From Plectrocnemia conspersa (Eukaryota; Arthropoda; Insecta; Trichoptera; Polycentropodidae), in NCBI GenBank assembly GCA_009617715.1, contig VTFK01000152.1:1488001-1552000 (forward strand): a stretch of 64,000 nt of DNA, in the 5' to 3' direction. Of this stretch, positions 1-12,227 are shown piece by piece. The notes below the pieces were generated by a model. It saw only the letters and a list, made by a program, of their open reading frames with translations, searched no databases and was not told the origin of the DNA. The first letter of the stretch is position 1. Every line of letters begins with the position of its first letter. Both the position numbers and the translations under genes were made by a program.

Positions 1-421
1 CATGCTCATCGAGGTTGCTTAGAGCCAATCTCATTTCGCATCCTGAGTTGGAACATGGAAAGTGCAATTTGTCAGCGAGGGCCTCCAAAATGATGCTTCT
101 CGTCTCAGTGAAACTTTCCTAAAAGTACAATTTGATTATTACTCAAGAATAGGATTGTGTATAAATCATTTCTATTGCGTCGATCACCTTACAAGTAGTA
201 CATTTCTTGTACTTTCGCCGACATTTCATGCAAGAACTGTGCCCCTTTGTGCATAGTAAAATAGGTGGTTTCAAATACGTACCGCAAATGCATTTTAATT
301 CACCAGTCAAACTATCATAATGATCAGGTTGTAGTAAATGATTCACTGATAAAAATTCATACATTAGATAAAAATTATTGTACATACATAAATAAAAAAT
401 ACATTACTTACATTCACTCAT
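1..421 (-). CDS. SINA/SIAH-like RING-type E3 ubiquitin ligase, 5' part (3' end outside window)
   Basis: Three coding exons on the minus strand: 421-412 (start codon, 10 nt), 345-188 and 118-1. All junctions obey GT-AG: donors GTAAGT and GTGATC, acceptors ATCAG and TTTTAG. The junctions keep one frame, giving 95 residues before the window edge. Residues 22-55 form a RING in the SIAH arrangement (C22, C24, C35, H39, C42, C45, C52, C55). Residues 76-83 (FPC...GC) begin the SIAH-type zinc finger that follows the RING in this family. SINA/SIAH proteins recruit E2 enzymes through the RING and substrates through the C-terminal TRAF-like domain, which would lie off the left edge. The first RING pair is spaced C-x1-C instead of the usual C-x2-C; all other spacings match SIAH. 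The start is a four-residue mini-exon (MSEL), chosen because its splice phase joins the RING exon exactly. Family assignment is firm; orthology to sina itself rather than a sina-like paralogue is not shown. Confidence 0.85.
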
Positions 422-749
422 TTTGTTCAACAATAGTTAATTATAGTGTAATTTTTCAGTATGTGGCACTTAACATAAATCCGAAAGACAATGGTTATCA
501 ATAGCATTTGTGCATTATCACTATAATTATCATTGTTGTGCTATCACGTTTTTAAAGATACCACATTATAAATCACATGATCTATAATTGATATAAATTA
601 CATGATAAAGCATATAGTATATGTAGTATTTTTCATAATTTGATACTAGTATTGATTGTTAAATTTAATACAAAAGTAAAAAAATATTTATTTTTTATTT
701 AAAATCTTAATGCACAATGATGGCCATTATACAATTAAACATTTAAAAA
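422..749. other. AT-rich intergenic stretch upstream of the sina-like gene
   Basis: No ORF or repeat that I recognise. It would hold the promoter and 5' UTR of the sina-like gene, but no core promoter motif stands out. Confidence 0.4.
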
Positions 750-1150
750 AGCAATTATGATGCATACTTAAAAGGATGAGCACCATCTCACATACTTTTT
801 CCAGCTCGTCATAGCTATCCTCACAAACATTAATGTATTTGAAAAGACCATTGAGAAGCTGGATAGCTCGTGTAAGAGGAGCGTTCGTAAGCGCTGAAGT
901 CTTGGTCACAAAGAGCAAGAATAAAGGATCCGATCGCGACTCTTTAGAGCACTCTAAAGCTTGTTGACACCGCCCCTTAGCAATTTTAAAAAGTGCTTCA
1001 TTGAACAAACGCTACTCCGAGAATGCAATGAATTGTATCCCAATGCTCCAATCAAAAAGCTACTAGGATACAAATACAGAGACAACCCGTACTCTATCGT
1101 GTAGAAATATCTCAGAAATTTTCAACAAGGAGTATTGCGCTTCACTTGAA
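750..1150 (-). mobile_element. Degenerate 3' end of a non-LTR retrotransposon
   Basis: Reading the minus strand in more than one frame gives a series of blocks, in the same order, that match the C-terminal part of the retroelement ORF at 61109-61483: YSLL (about 1130), YPS.FL.GAL.Y.SL.SR (about 1080-1020), KHF.KLL.G.V (about 990), then ESRS.P, TSAL, A.QLLN.L and DELE down to about 760. Frame changes and stops show that it is dead. It is severely 5'-truncated, as is usual for this class. It lies between the sina-like gene and the 3' end of the PARS2-type gene. Confidence 0.75.
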
Positions 1151-2880
1151 TTTCAGAATATACCTAGTTTTGGCGTGGCTTCGAAGGACCAGCGAAACAC
1201 TAAGATTGCTGTTTGAATCTTTTCTGCAAGTTTAATTAATAATAAGCTTATTCTCGCACCCGAACTTCGCTGACCTTACGTTATAATAACAAGCGAGCAA
1301 CTCGAGCTTAGTTTGGTCTAAGCATCTTGATACTGGACATATCTCAAATAAATCAGAATAGAATTTGTATGAGATTATATTTGTTGTTTAAGTGTTTCCT
1401 GACTTCTGAGTAGGGTTAATTGTTTTTTGAATCAAAATTCGCAATATGTAATATAATCTAATAAAATTCTCACTAGTTTCCACCTGCGTCTTACTGGCTG
1501 CGAAGTCACACACCCCTTAGGGTTACTGAACCTTAAAATATATGTAGTATTATATTAAATTTAAAAAATATATAATATTTTTTTAAATTATATTTATTAA
1601 TTAATTACTAGATTTCTTATTTTTTAATAATATTTTTTTTATTAAAATTTAATTTTTATTATTGAATGGAATTTAATTGATATTATTTCAGGAAAAATAT
1701 TATTTATAAGAATTGTCTTATTAATTATTTTTTTTATAAATATATACTATATATAGAGATATTTATATAATAAATAAAATATTTAAAATACATTTCATTT
1801 ATAATATTAATAATTTTTAGATATAATTTTAAATAACTTAAGAAAAATGTCCAGATATTATGGACATAGGAGCTGCAAAAAAAACAGATGTCCAATACGT
1901 GTTGATAAAAGACTTCAAAGTGTTAAAGATAAATGATAAAAATTATCTTACATTCCAATATTGATTCAAAAACAAAATTAAGATCTAGATTTCATATCGA
2001 TTTTTTGGCAAAATGACAAGCTTTATTGACTATGTAAAAAGTTGAGTATTATAAATAATGGATGAAGTCCGATTTATAACTTGGGTCGAATCGCTACCAA
2101 CTAGCTAAACAGCATGATGTTTAAAAAAATAATATTCTATAGAACAAACCTTGAATTATACAATGAGATAATGATAATGGTGATAACGATCGTGATGACT
2201 TGATGACCGAGCTTGTCGTTGTTTCTCAAATATTAAGATATTTTTTTTTTTAAATATTGAAATAGTAAATTAAAATGGTAAAATTTTGAATAGATGATTT
2301 TTTTTTAATGATAAAAATATATATTTTTTTTTAATGTATTTTTCAAGTATACGTTAATATATGTATTAAAGTAAATTTTTATTTATTCTTTCTTTTTTAT
2401 TATTTTTCATCGATTTATTAAAACTTTTAATATTTGGGATAAATTTAAGAACATATTAAAAGCATATTTCTCAAGAATAGAAAAGAAAAATGACAACAAA
2501 TACCTTCAATTCCAATTATAATTCAAAAACAAAATTAAAAACTGGATGCACGTTGACCAAAGATCACTGCACGACTTTTTCAGTTGCTGCGCACGAGCGT
2601 AGCTTAGAGGGATATTGGCCATAACCTGTCCTTAAGATATGACTATAAATATAAATGGTTAATAAACATTCAATAAAAGAATGACAAATAGTTATTTTTT
2701 ATATATTTGAATTTTATACTATAATTATATTTTGAATTTTATAGATTTAAAATCTGTTTAAAAATGGCAGAAATCAAAAATTAAAAGATCAGGATAGTAA
2801 CATAGCTTTCAAAGAATCTGATTAGTAGTGATCGGAAAGAGATCACGACAAGATATAATAAAACACGTCATAATCTACTA
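1151..2880. other. AT-rich intergenic DNA with homopolymer tracts
   Basis: Long A/T tracts and no supported ORF. An 18-bp word, TCGAAGGACCAGCGAAAC at about 1179-1196, recurs at about 7589-7606, so part of this stretch is probably a dispersed repeat fragment. Confidence 0.4.
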
Positions 2881-2884
2881 AAAA

Positions 2885-2890
2885 TTTATT
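2885..2890 (-). terminator. Candidate polyadenylation signal of the PARS2-type gene
   Basis: The plus strand reads TTTATT, so the minus strand reads AATAAA. It lies about 94 nt past the stop codon at 2984, followed by a GT-rich stretch on the minus strand. In such AT-rich DNA the hexamer also occurs by chance. Confidence 0.45.
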
Positions 2891-2983
2891 TTAGTCTAGT
2901 TTCATTCAAAATATCACTAGGAATGCTATAATGTTCCATATAATTTACATCAACCATTTTGTTCAACGTTTGTCCTACGTTTT

Positions 2984-5345
2984 TCATTTTTGGAGTAGTC
3001 CTTCTTGATTCAAAATCGAAATATTATCATCCTTGAGTTCCATTAATTCGTATTCTGGTACTTCTTGCGATGCTTTCATTCCAACGACGATAATATACGG
3101 AAAACCAAACCTATTATGTATAAAACATGTTATGTTAAAAATATCTATAATATTTCTTTAAAATTATATAATATCTAACCGTTTAGCTTCGACTACTCTC
3201 TTCCCAATAGTAAAATGATTTCTATCATCGATAATAATATCATTCTCAAACGTATGACAGTGCTTTATCAACAATGAGTAAATCTCTTCTACTAATGGTG
3301 CAGCGAGGGCTTCTTCTTTAGACCCTTTCTGAAATGTATAAACTATTCATTGAAGTACTGATATATACTATTATAATAGTATACAATGAAAATTATACCT
3401 TAGGACCTATTATACAAATTGTATAAGGCGCCAATAAAGCCGGCCATCTTAAATCTGTTTCAGAAGATAAGACTTCCACGGCTGCGCTAATAATACGAGA
3501 CATGCCTAAACCATAACATCCCATTTGCAATGGATTAGAGCCTACAATATTAGCATTAAAGCAAGGAAGAATACTTAGTTCCGAGAAGAAATGCGTGTCC
3601 TACCTAGAACGATTGCATTTGAATTAAAATAAGCATGACAAGAAATATTTGTGTAATAATTACCTCTATGCTGAGTGTTTTGTTAAATTCGTTTTGTCCG
3701 CATTTTGGACATTGAATTTTAGAATAGGTCTCCAATAACTCTTGAGTGATTCTATAATTGCAACCTTTGCATTCGAGAAGTTCGTCTTCGCCGATGTTTA
3801 CTGGATAATGATATTCGTGTGATATTGAACCACCAATATTACCCGTGAAACCTTCAACTGTTATATAATACGTTTATAAACAAGCAATTCTTTTACATAG
3901 TAAGGGAATGTTAAATCTTGTAACAAAATAAAGGACTCTTGCCATATTTTTTTAAATAATGTGTAAGTTTTGACAAAATATTTAGCACTAATTATGTTGA
4001 TAATTCATACATATAAATAATGAATAACTATTATTTTCGTAATAAAGTTAAGCACATTATAAAATACATTTATTGTACAAGAAACTTAATTTAAATTTAT
4101 ATCCAAATTAGTTGAATTAATTAATATACCTATACATTAATACAGAACTAAATTAAAAAAATAGCATAATACTTAAAATGTATGTTTTACAGTTTTACAA
4201 GAAAATAAATATGATCTTTAAAAGTTCACCAATAAATGGTACTTTTCAAAATAGGTACCTCTGTAGGGTAGAACGGCCCAAGACACACAGATGTATCGAG
4301 TTTCACGTTTTTTGTGTACTGGCAAGCGGCTTGTTCATAAAAATGTAACTAAAACTATTTGTTTATTCAATAATTTTTTCAGTTTAATCTGAAGTTGTAT
4401 AAACCTTTCTACTAAGGAATTCTGTACTTATCCAATTTAATTATCCTGATTTCAATATATTTTTGAACAGTTTCATACATTATTGCTATACAATTTTATA
4501 ATAAAATAAATAAATAAAATAAAACCTTTAATAAAATTTACGCCAATTGCATCGAAGATTTGTTCGTATACTTCATTGATCAATTCGTAGGTTTTTTTAG
4601 ATGCATCAGTGTCAACGTCGAACGTATAAAGATCTTTCATTACAAATTCTCTGGCTCTGATGGTACCATAGCGTGGACGCATTTCATCTCGATATTTATT
4701 GCCAATCTTTAATGTTAAGTGTATAAATATATACCAACAAAAAGTATAAGAGGGCAAATATAATCATCTAAAATACCTGATATAATCTAAGCGGTAGATT
4801 TTTAGGAGAAACTGGTGAAATGGATGCTATTAGATCAGTTATCGCTTCCTCGTGTGTCTAAAATTTAAAATAAATATTATTTTTTATGCATTTATAAGCT
4901 TATTATAATTCTTGTTAAGACGCACGGGAGCCAAAAGGTAATATTTATCATGTCGGTCCTTTAATTTCATCAACTCTGATCCTGCTGTTTGTATTCTGCC
5001 GGATTTGATCCAAAGTTTTTCTGCTACTAAATTAGGGAGCGATAATTTCTGTGCGTCAACTGAAGCCAGTTTATTTTCGACAATGGATGTCAATTTATCG
5101 AGCGATCTCAAGCCCATGGGTAAATTGACGAATAGACCGCTGCATATTGGTTTAATGACACCGAACTCGGCTAAAAGCTAAATTTTCACATGGTTGTATT
5201 GAAAATATATATTAGAGGTTATGTTATCGTAGCGTTATTTTTCAATAAATACCCTTTGACTCTTGGAAGTACGGTCCTGATGCTTAATTATTGCACTTTT
5301 TGGTGTTAATGTTAGGGGTCTAAATATTTTTGAAATGTATTTCAT
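2984..5345 (-). CDS. PARS2: Mitochondrial prolyl-tRNA synthetase, eight exons, with a one-base frameshift in exon 6
   Basis: Charges mitochondrial tRNA(Pro) with proline. Exons on the minus strand: 5345-5253, 5177-4926, 4857-4777, 4706-4526, 3857-3664, 3603-3399, 3328-3180, 3110-2984. Every intron is GT-AG and the phases match across junctions. The model gives about 426 residues, near the length of bacterial-type mitochondrial ProRS (human PARS2 is about 475). Class II motifs are visible: motif 1 around [10 protein letters not shown] (exon 2), motif 2 with R159-A-R-E162 (exon 4), and motif 3 in GCYGLGMSR (exon 6). THEEAITDL spans the exon 2/3 join. A CxxC...CxxC pair lies in exon 5, and the anticodon-binding domain fills exons 7-8. 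The start ATG at 5345 opens a basic, mitochondrial-presequence-like N terminus. Exon 6 has 205 nt where the flanking phases require 204; the extra base lies at 3561-3564. Unless this is a sequence error, the protein would be cut before motif 3. Confidence 0.92.
3561..3564 (-). other. Frameshifting extra base in exon 6 of the synthetase gene
   Basis: On the minus strand the conserved block [12 protein letters not shown] is read in one frame. It is followed by TTGC and then TTTAATGCT, which continues the protein ([19 protein letters not shown]) one base later. Family alignment from memory expects a single codon between TCC and TTT, but four bases are present. All other exons are intact, so this is a single lesion or an assembly indel. 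Confidence 0.85.
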
Positions 5346-5425
5346 TCTCCCGCCGGTCTGACGTAAGATTTAAGATGATAGTTGGTGCCAGTGTTGCCAC
5401 CAGATAAAATATCCGCCTGCAAAGA
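5346..5425 (-). promoter_or_regulatory. Likely 5' UTR/promoter of the synthetase gene
   Basis: Immediately upstream of the start codon the base composition becomes distinctly richer in G and C than the surrounding AT desert (for example CTCCCGCCGGTCTGACG). This is a common position for a TATA-less housekeeping promoter. No specific site was identified. Confidence 0.35.
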
Positions 5426-8400
5426 AAAAAATAGCAAGGGAAAGACAACTTCAAAATATGATATTTAAATTGTATATTGTTAAAATATAATTTTATAAGT
5501 AATTTTAGCGATTATTATTTTAATTAGTTTAATATACAAGTTCAAAGTTATATAAATAAATCAATAAAATCGCCAGTATGCATTTCATGAAGCTTTGAGC
5601 CTTGTTATATGTATAATTTAAAAATGAAAAACACTTAATTTTTTTGAAATATTATTCAAATAACTTATGGCATAAATAGGTACTCCCCCACATTTAGTAA
5701 AATTTCGAAATGGCACGCAAAAATATTAGCCGCGGTGAAAAGGTTAATACATTTATTAACTAATAAATAATAAACGGTATATACTCAGATCTAGTATGAA
5801 ATTAACACGGACAGATTTTTGAAATTATGTGATGATGTTTTAGAGGAAATGGTTTATATTAAAATATACAACAATGGTCTTTGCTAAAAACATTTCAATG
5901 TAAATTTATATAACATGCTCTTTTTTAATTTTCTTACTGTATTGCTTTAAATAATCGTTTACGCAAAATCCTGATAAATTCCCTTTCCACTTTTTAAATA
6001 AGGCGGCTTCCAGGTTTTTCATGAAATTTTAGTTTGACCCACTTATGTTACAATATATCACATTGTGCCAGGCCCATCTTTTACAAACTGTCGCAATTGC
6101 GCTGCCCCTGCCCTTCATAAGCACGTGATATAATTTATGGAAGTCGTTTAAGACATTTTTTTATTATTCCATTGTTACGCTTAATAGACGTGAGTCCAAT
6201 GCATTACAACTGTGGTAAAAATAACACCAAAACCGCGCCTAAGAGGTTGGCGGCCTGCGTGCAAACATTGATTGGCCACCCCAATATTTTATATTTTGCG
6301 CATTTTTGAAACAAAATGTTGTTAAACTAGTTATAACTATTACATAAATTAAATTAGTATGACACAGGCGCCTAACATTTTTTGATCACAAGCATATTTT
6401 ATAATCGACAATTTATACAGTGTATGGAATTTTTTTAGGCCGCGGTACACTTTTTAAATTAAACTATACTTTGTTTAACTATATTTGAATAACAATACAA
6501 TAAATCAGCAATGGCGAACCTTTTTAAAGCGGCGCGATGGGTCAAAATCAAGTGAAAGGTAAATATTTTGTAGTTCACGTGATAAACACTCCAAACAATA
6601 AAACAAATGAAAAAATGCATACGAGAAAATTTTAATTCAATAATAAATCATAACGATTTTTGTAAAACTCTAAATTAATAACACATTTGTAGAAAATAAC
6701 GACAGAAGAAATTCGATGCTCGACTCGAGGGTGGTAGGCCGAATACTGTATGATTTTTTTTCGTTTCGGCTGTGGAAAACTTTTACAAATCCATAACTTT
6801 TAAGCTTTTATAACGGTTTTTTACCTTCAAGTATCATTAAAATTTTGTATTTGAATTATATTTTTTTTCGATTTTTTTACGAATTTAGAGATTGTTTTGA
6901 AAAAAAAATTACGTCCACAAATATTTAACTTTTTTATGATTTATAGAACTTAAAATTTTTAAGAAGGGGACAAATTTGTAGATTTTTTTCACAAAGTCCC
7001 ACAAGTTTTCAGCTTTTTATGAATTTTAAAGTTAAATGTGAAAATAAATATTCTGTCAGAAAAATAGGGTATCAATCACCAATACCGTCGAACGTATAAG
7101 TGTTGCCAGTCGTTTGGATTGCTTCGTATGTGAGTGATCGTGTATAGAGTTTTTAACTTAATTTTTAAATTTTATTAATTTAAATAAATATTTAGTGTAT
7201 TTACTTTCAACATTTATATTACAATTGTTTTTTAAATTTTTAATCACTAATTCTTACATGTACACAGAGTGTACATCACCGAAACGCATACAATTTTAGC
7301 ACCGCAAAGGAAAGATGAACAAACGCTGTCCTTTTGAATATATAGGCATTATATTAAAAATAAGTAAAACAACTTTAGAAACAGTTGCATTAAATTTGGT
7401 TTTTGTATGTGTTTTTAGTAAAATATTACAGCCATTGTTTTAAAATTATTGATTGCATTACCATGTATAACAGTCAGAACGGGATATTTTACTTTGTGTT
7501 TAACTTCTCTTTTCGTAGAGATGTCGGGGATTGTATTATTATGGTGTGTGATACCATCGACCCTCGCAGAAAGGCCGTCTCATCTGACTCGAAGGACCAG
7601 CGAAACTATTTTAGCTTTATAAATGTTCGATAATAAATAGCAAACGTTGCGTTACAAACGCCATAAAAATGTTTGCTGGGTATGGACCAAACAAATCCGA
7701 ACATCCTATATTATTTTATTATTAACTTTTGATTTTTTAAATATTGTGTGGTATGATACGATAAGATTGTTGAGAAAAAAATGGATGCCATTTTGCTAGT
7801 GTATCTATAACTGCTCATGAGTTCGTTAATCTTTTTTTAATAAAATAATATATATATATATTTTATAATAATTATTGAAATAAATTATTAAAAATAATTA
7901 GATAGAAAATATACTCATCAGCATATTTTACGTTTTGAAATTATATACATATAGATTTAAAAATATAAAAAACGTGAAAATGATAATATATTCAATGTGT
8001 GTACATGTATTTCTAATGGAAAGTAGATACATACTTGTTAAAATAGTAATCCGAAACGTAACTATCAATTCATTTTTGCTAACCCTTCGCAAAGTGTAAA
8101 TCCTTGAAGGTAAACAAAGCGAGAAGGGGAGATATTCTATTTCGTAAAACGTAATCTAGAAACTTACCATAAAAAAACATACTCATTGTTGATTTTACGC
8201 GTAAATATTATGTTAAAGAAGAAAGTTGTATAATATCCATAACACGAGGATAGAAGTAGTTTTTTGTATTAAATATGTATGCAAATAAGTTCAGATTGCT
8301 TTCGCATCATTTTCATTCTCTTCTCTTCTCTTCAATTCGCATTTCTACATTTGCGAAAAGTTTAAATGAGTTTTCTTCCGCTCGTAATGCATTACATGCA

Positions 8401-9880
8401 TAATTTTCCCGAGAAAACCTGTTTCTTCGTTTTTGATAAACTTTGCATCAATGTCTACATACTGTATCTATATTATAATTATAAGTTTGTCCTTCTGATT
8501 ATTTCTCACGAAAAACTCGCCAGTTGATATAAACACTTTTTTTTCAGAATATATGAATATTCCATCTTGAATTAAAATCCGATACATCTTATTTCTTGAA
8601 ATCTATATCTCTATGGCTTAGAACTACAAATAAGATGATGTCCATATTATTTGAAAGCAGAAGCGGAAAATAAAATAATGCTAATTATAAGGGATTAACC
8701 TAAGTAGATTTACTGTGGCGCAAATAAAAAAAAAAAAAATTTAGTATGTTCGATGTATCACCTAAAAGGAATATATTTGCTTTATCTCAGGCAAGTCTAA
8801 CGGTACTTAGCAGAGATATAACAGAGAAATGAATGCGCCGCCGTGACCTGCCAGCTCTTTTTATGATAAGGTTGGCTGGCGAAGTGAAAACAAAAGCAGG
8901 TATTGCATACACGAAATTCTTTCTACTATTTGTGTATTTTTATCTTCATTTAGACATAATTTTACCTAAATGCTCCGCGTAATATGCTTCACTTAACATA
9001 TGTGTTAAATATTAGTAATAAGTAAGTTTTATTTATTATATATAAATAAAAAACGCATTTGAAAAATTTGTGCTTTATGTATATTAAACAAAAATATTTT
9101 CAATGGAAAATATCGCAATATTATTTTTTCTGTTACCTATAGGGTTTACTTATGTTAGGCCAAATTGTTTGGGATTAAAAGGGTTGTGCAGTATATGCAT
9201 ATTTTTATTCTATAATAGTTACCCAAACATTTATAACTGAAATTTAATTAATTTTACTTTTAACATGAATAGAAATAAATAAGTATACAAGAGATACATC
9301 TTTCGAAAATAAATATAATTGAGATATTCTAAAATAAATATTAAATGTGCAATAATTAAAATAAAATAATATAAATAAATCACATAAATATCACATTTCC
9401 CCCAACAGATTTACGTACGCACTCCTTACTCATAAGGTTCTTTCGGATAATCGTAACTGACAAAAAATAATGAGGAATATATTTTATTGGAATAAATTGT
9501 CGAGTAGTGCTCTGGCACATGGTATAAAAATTTAGGAGGCATCCGGAAACGTTCGATCAAAGACGATATTTTGTCAAAAACGACGTTATCCTAGATTTAT
9601 TGTTCCAAAAGAAGAAAGATTAGGCGCCCGTAATTTCGAAAATATTTTTTTTGTAATTAATGTTTTAATCAAAATGATTTGTAATTAAAATATTAAATAT
9701 ATCGAAACAATAGTTACTCGGGTCTTCGAATGCTTGATTTTTACTAATCCATAAATAAGTATTTGGATTATTTTTCGGTCAATTAATTAAAATAATAATA
9801 ATAATATTAATATCGGTAATAACGGTAATGGTATTGACTGTAAGTTAAGGAGCCGCATTAATAAATACATGTGAAATTAA
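5426..9880. other. AT-rich intergenic DNA, no recognised gene
   Basis: No supported exon. The patch at 6050-6260 is GC-richer. The sequence CAATGGCGAACCTTTTT at about 6508 resembles a hAT terminus, but I found no matching right end. At 7403-7633 there is a 76-codon ORF with no recognisable domain; it contains the 18-bp word shared with about 1179. A TA microsatellite lies at about 7848-7862. Confidence 0.4.
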
Positions 9881-9886
9881 AATCGG

Positions 9887-10370
9887 TTGATAAGAGAGAG
9901 ATCTGGTGCACATTTTCTGAAATTTCTGACAGAATCTTTGTATATTTTATTTTTTCTTTCACATAAAGTTTTTATAAGAAAAAGATATCAGAGAAGGGGG
10001 ACACCTTTGAGAATGGCATTCTTTGAGCCCGGATGGGAATTCGACGCCCGAGAGGGTGGAAATAAATGATTAGAGGGGCACTTTCAGCAGAGTAAAGGGT
10101 GATTCCCCTTTCGGGCGTAATAAAATTTGTAATAATAATAACACAGCCACCCACGCCGGGATGCGCGGATGACCGCGTCTGGCGAGGATACATGCTGTGA
10201 AGAATGTTTACCCATTCTCTGACCGCTGTCAATCACTCTTAACCTCATTAGAGGTCTGACGAGGGGCACGGCGGGCGGCTAAAACGTCACCACTGACACC
10301 GACAGCTTCCACGGCCATACGTGCTATGCTCAAAGACATGTTGCGCTATGTGAAGCCAGGATTGGTACAA
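9887..10370. other. GC-richer island, unassigned
   Basis: This stretch is clearly less AT-rich than its flanks and contains several CpG-rich blocks (for example at 10150-10190 and 10255-10290). ORFs of 60-86 codons overlap on both strands, and none resembles a known family. It could be a conserved regulatory element, a non-coding exon or an old repeat. Confidence 0.35.
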
Positions 10371-12058
10371 TAGTGGTCAGGAGTGGAACATTTAGCTCCA
10401 CAAACTAAATGTATAGTTAAATGAAGCCTATGCTATAATATTATTAATTTATATATAATATAAATTTATATAATCTGATGAAGTAACATTTACTAGTCGA
10501 TATGCTTGACCGTTTATGTGCCAAAGTAACTTTGTGTAGGACGTCACCTCAACGCCACATAATATATAGGCTATATGGGATTTTTTAAAAGATTTTTTTT
10601 AGTTTGTCGCAGCGCATAAGTTTTTTTTATCAGATTTAGAAATAGACTGTTTAATTTTAAATATTTTTCAGAACGTATTAAATGTAAAAATTAAAGTCGA
10701 TGAAACCAATTTCTCGATTATGTCAGTTGCAGCTCGTTCATTTTCATTGTTTATTGACAAGATACTGGTTGAAGAAAGAGCTACTAATTATTCGTTATTT
10801 AAGTTTCTCAAATTCATGTTTTTGATTCTCTGCTTTTATATATTAATTTAAAATTTAAAGCTTTTTCAATGTAATTTCTGTGCAAGAAAAAATATGGGGG
10901 GGGGGGCGGCAATATGAATTTTGTGTGCATCTTTAATTTATTGTATATGTATACAAACATTTAAAATCAATACATTTTAATGAAATTGTGTAATTCAGCA
11001 ATTATAAGACGCAATTAAAAAATTATATAAATTCTAAAATAAGTTTGAAAAGTAAAAAAAATGAAATGAGCAAATATTAATAAATAATATTCAAGATAAA
11101 TTATTTTAGTGAAAGGTTTTTACGAAATTAATTAAATTGTGGCAATTACACTTTCTAAAAATTCCATTCATTATCAATTAAGCCGCGTTTTGCACAAAAG
11201 AAAAGTGGCAGTTATGAAGAAAAAATATCCATAAAACAAAGTCTACCAACCCCCTTCGCTCTTCTTATCTTTCTCATTTTTTCCGCCCACCTAGTCTGGC
11301 GCCCAGGGCGGACTCGTTAAACTTGTCCGACACTGGTCACGATCTGCTCTTTTTATCGCTAATACACGATCCTCTCAAATATTTACTTTGAAAACTAAAA
11401 CCAGCACGAAAGTTGCAAGATTTTATCATATACAAAAGCGTGGAGTAGCGAACGATGGAAAATGGATATTATTTTTCTAAGCCAGTGTTTTTCAAACCTT
11501 TTACTTTAAGATGCTTTCAATCTATACAAATTGTCATTAAACATTTCAACATATTTTTTGTATAAAAAAATCATTTTACTGTTTATTATATTATATTATA
11601 AATACATTTACAAACATACGTTTGGATAACACATATATGAGCGAGTTTTCTCTTATTTAAATATTCCAATGCACTATAATAAAAATATTAGTAAATAAAA
11701 ATTAAGAGAAAACATTTTTATATTTTGGATAAAAAAGAAACATGCAGATTACAACGATAAATCTTTACGAAATTCGCACATATTATTATGTCTGGAACTT
11801 CCATCACGAGTAACTCACATTTGCAGAGCTAAATAATATAGTACTAGTTTACAATAATATTATTTTTGTATATAATTAACAAATACAAGATTCTATTTTA
11901 TTGTTGTGTGCAGCATTTAATTTTTATTTTTAAGAGGGCAATATTCAAGTGCTCTCCTGATTAACGATTCATTATCTTCTTATACACCTGTCAGAGTACC
12001 TTAATTATCCATGCCAAGCTATTGTGATGTGTTGACACATTTTTCTCTGGTTCAATTA
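10371..12058. other. AT-rich intergenic DNA with a poly-G run
   Basis: No gene seen. An 11-base G run at 10896-10906 sits in a context (TGCAAGAAAAAATATG before it, GGCAATATG after) similar to the interior of the hAT MITE at 22342-22607, so it may be a fragment of that family. CAGTGTTTTTCAAACCTTTT at about 11484 resembles an isolated hAT 5' end. Confidence 0.35.
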
Positions 12059-12086
12059 CTAAATAAATAAACAAACAAATATAAAA

Positions 12087-12227
12087 ATGGAAAATGTGTC
12101 GGACGGCAAAACCCCGGTCGGCCGTGATACCAGCTTGACAGATAAATTGAATAAGTCTATTGAGACTGTCACTGATCGGACCCGTTGTCGGCTCGAAACG
12201 ATGACATGTCCAGAGCTTCTCAAATGA
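12087..12227 (+). CDS. Small ORF of 46 codons, unrecognised
   Basis: ATG at 12087, TGA ending at 12227. The peptide starts MENVSDGKTPVGRD and ends ETMTCPELLK; it is hydrophilic, with no signal peptide or membrane segment. It stands out by a GC content much higher than its flanks and by lying just after a TAAA/CAAA-rich run. It could be the start of a retroelement ORF1, an exon, or chance. No family recognised. Confidence 0.2.
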   Translation: MENVSDGKTPVGRDTSLTDKLNKSIETVTDRTRCRLETMTCPELLK

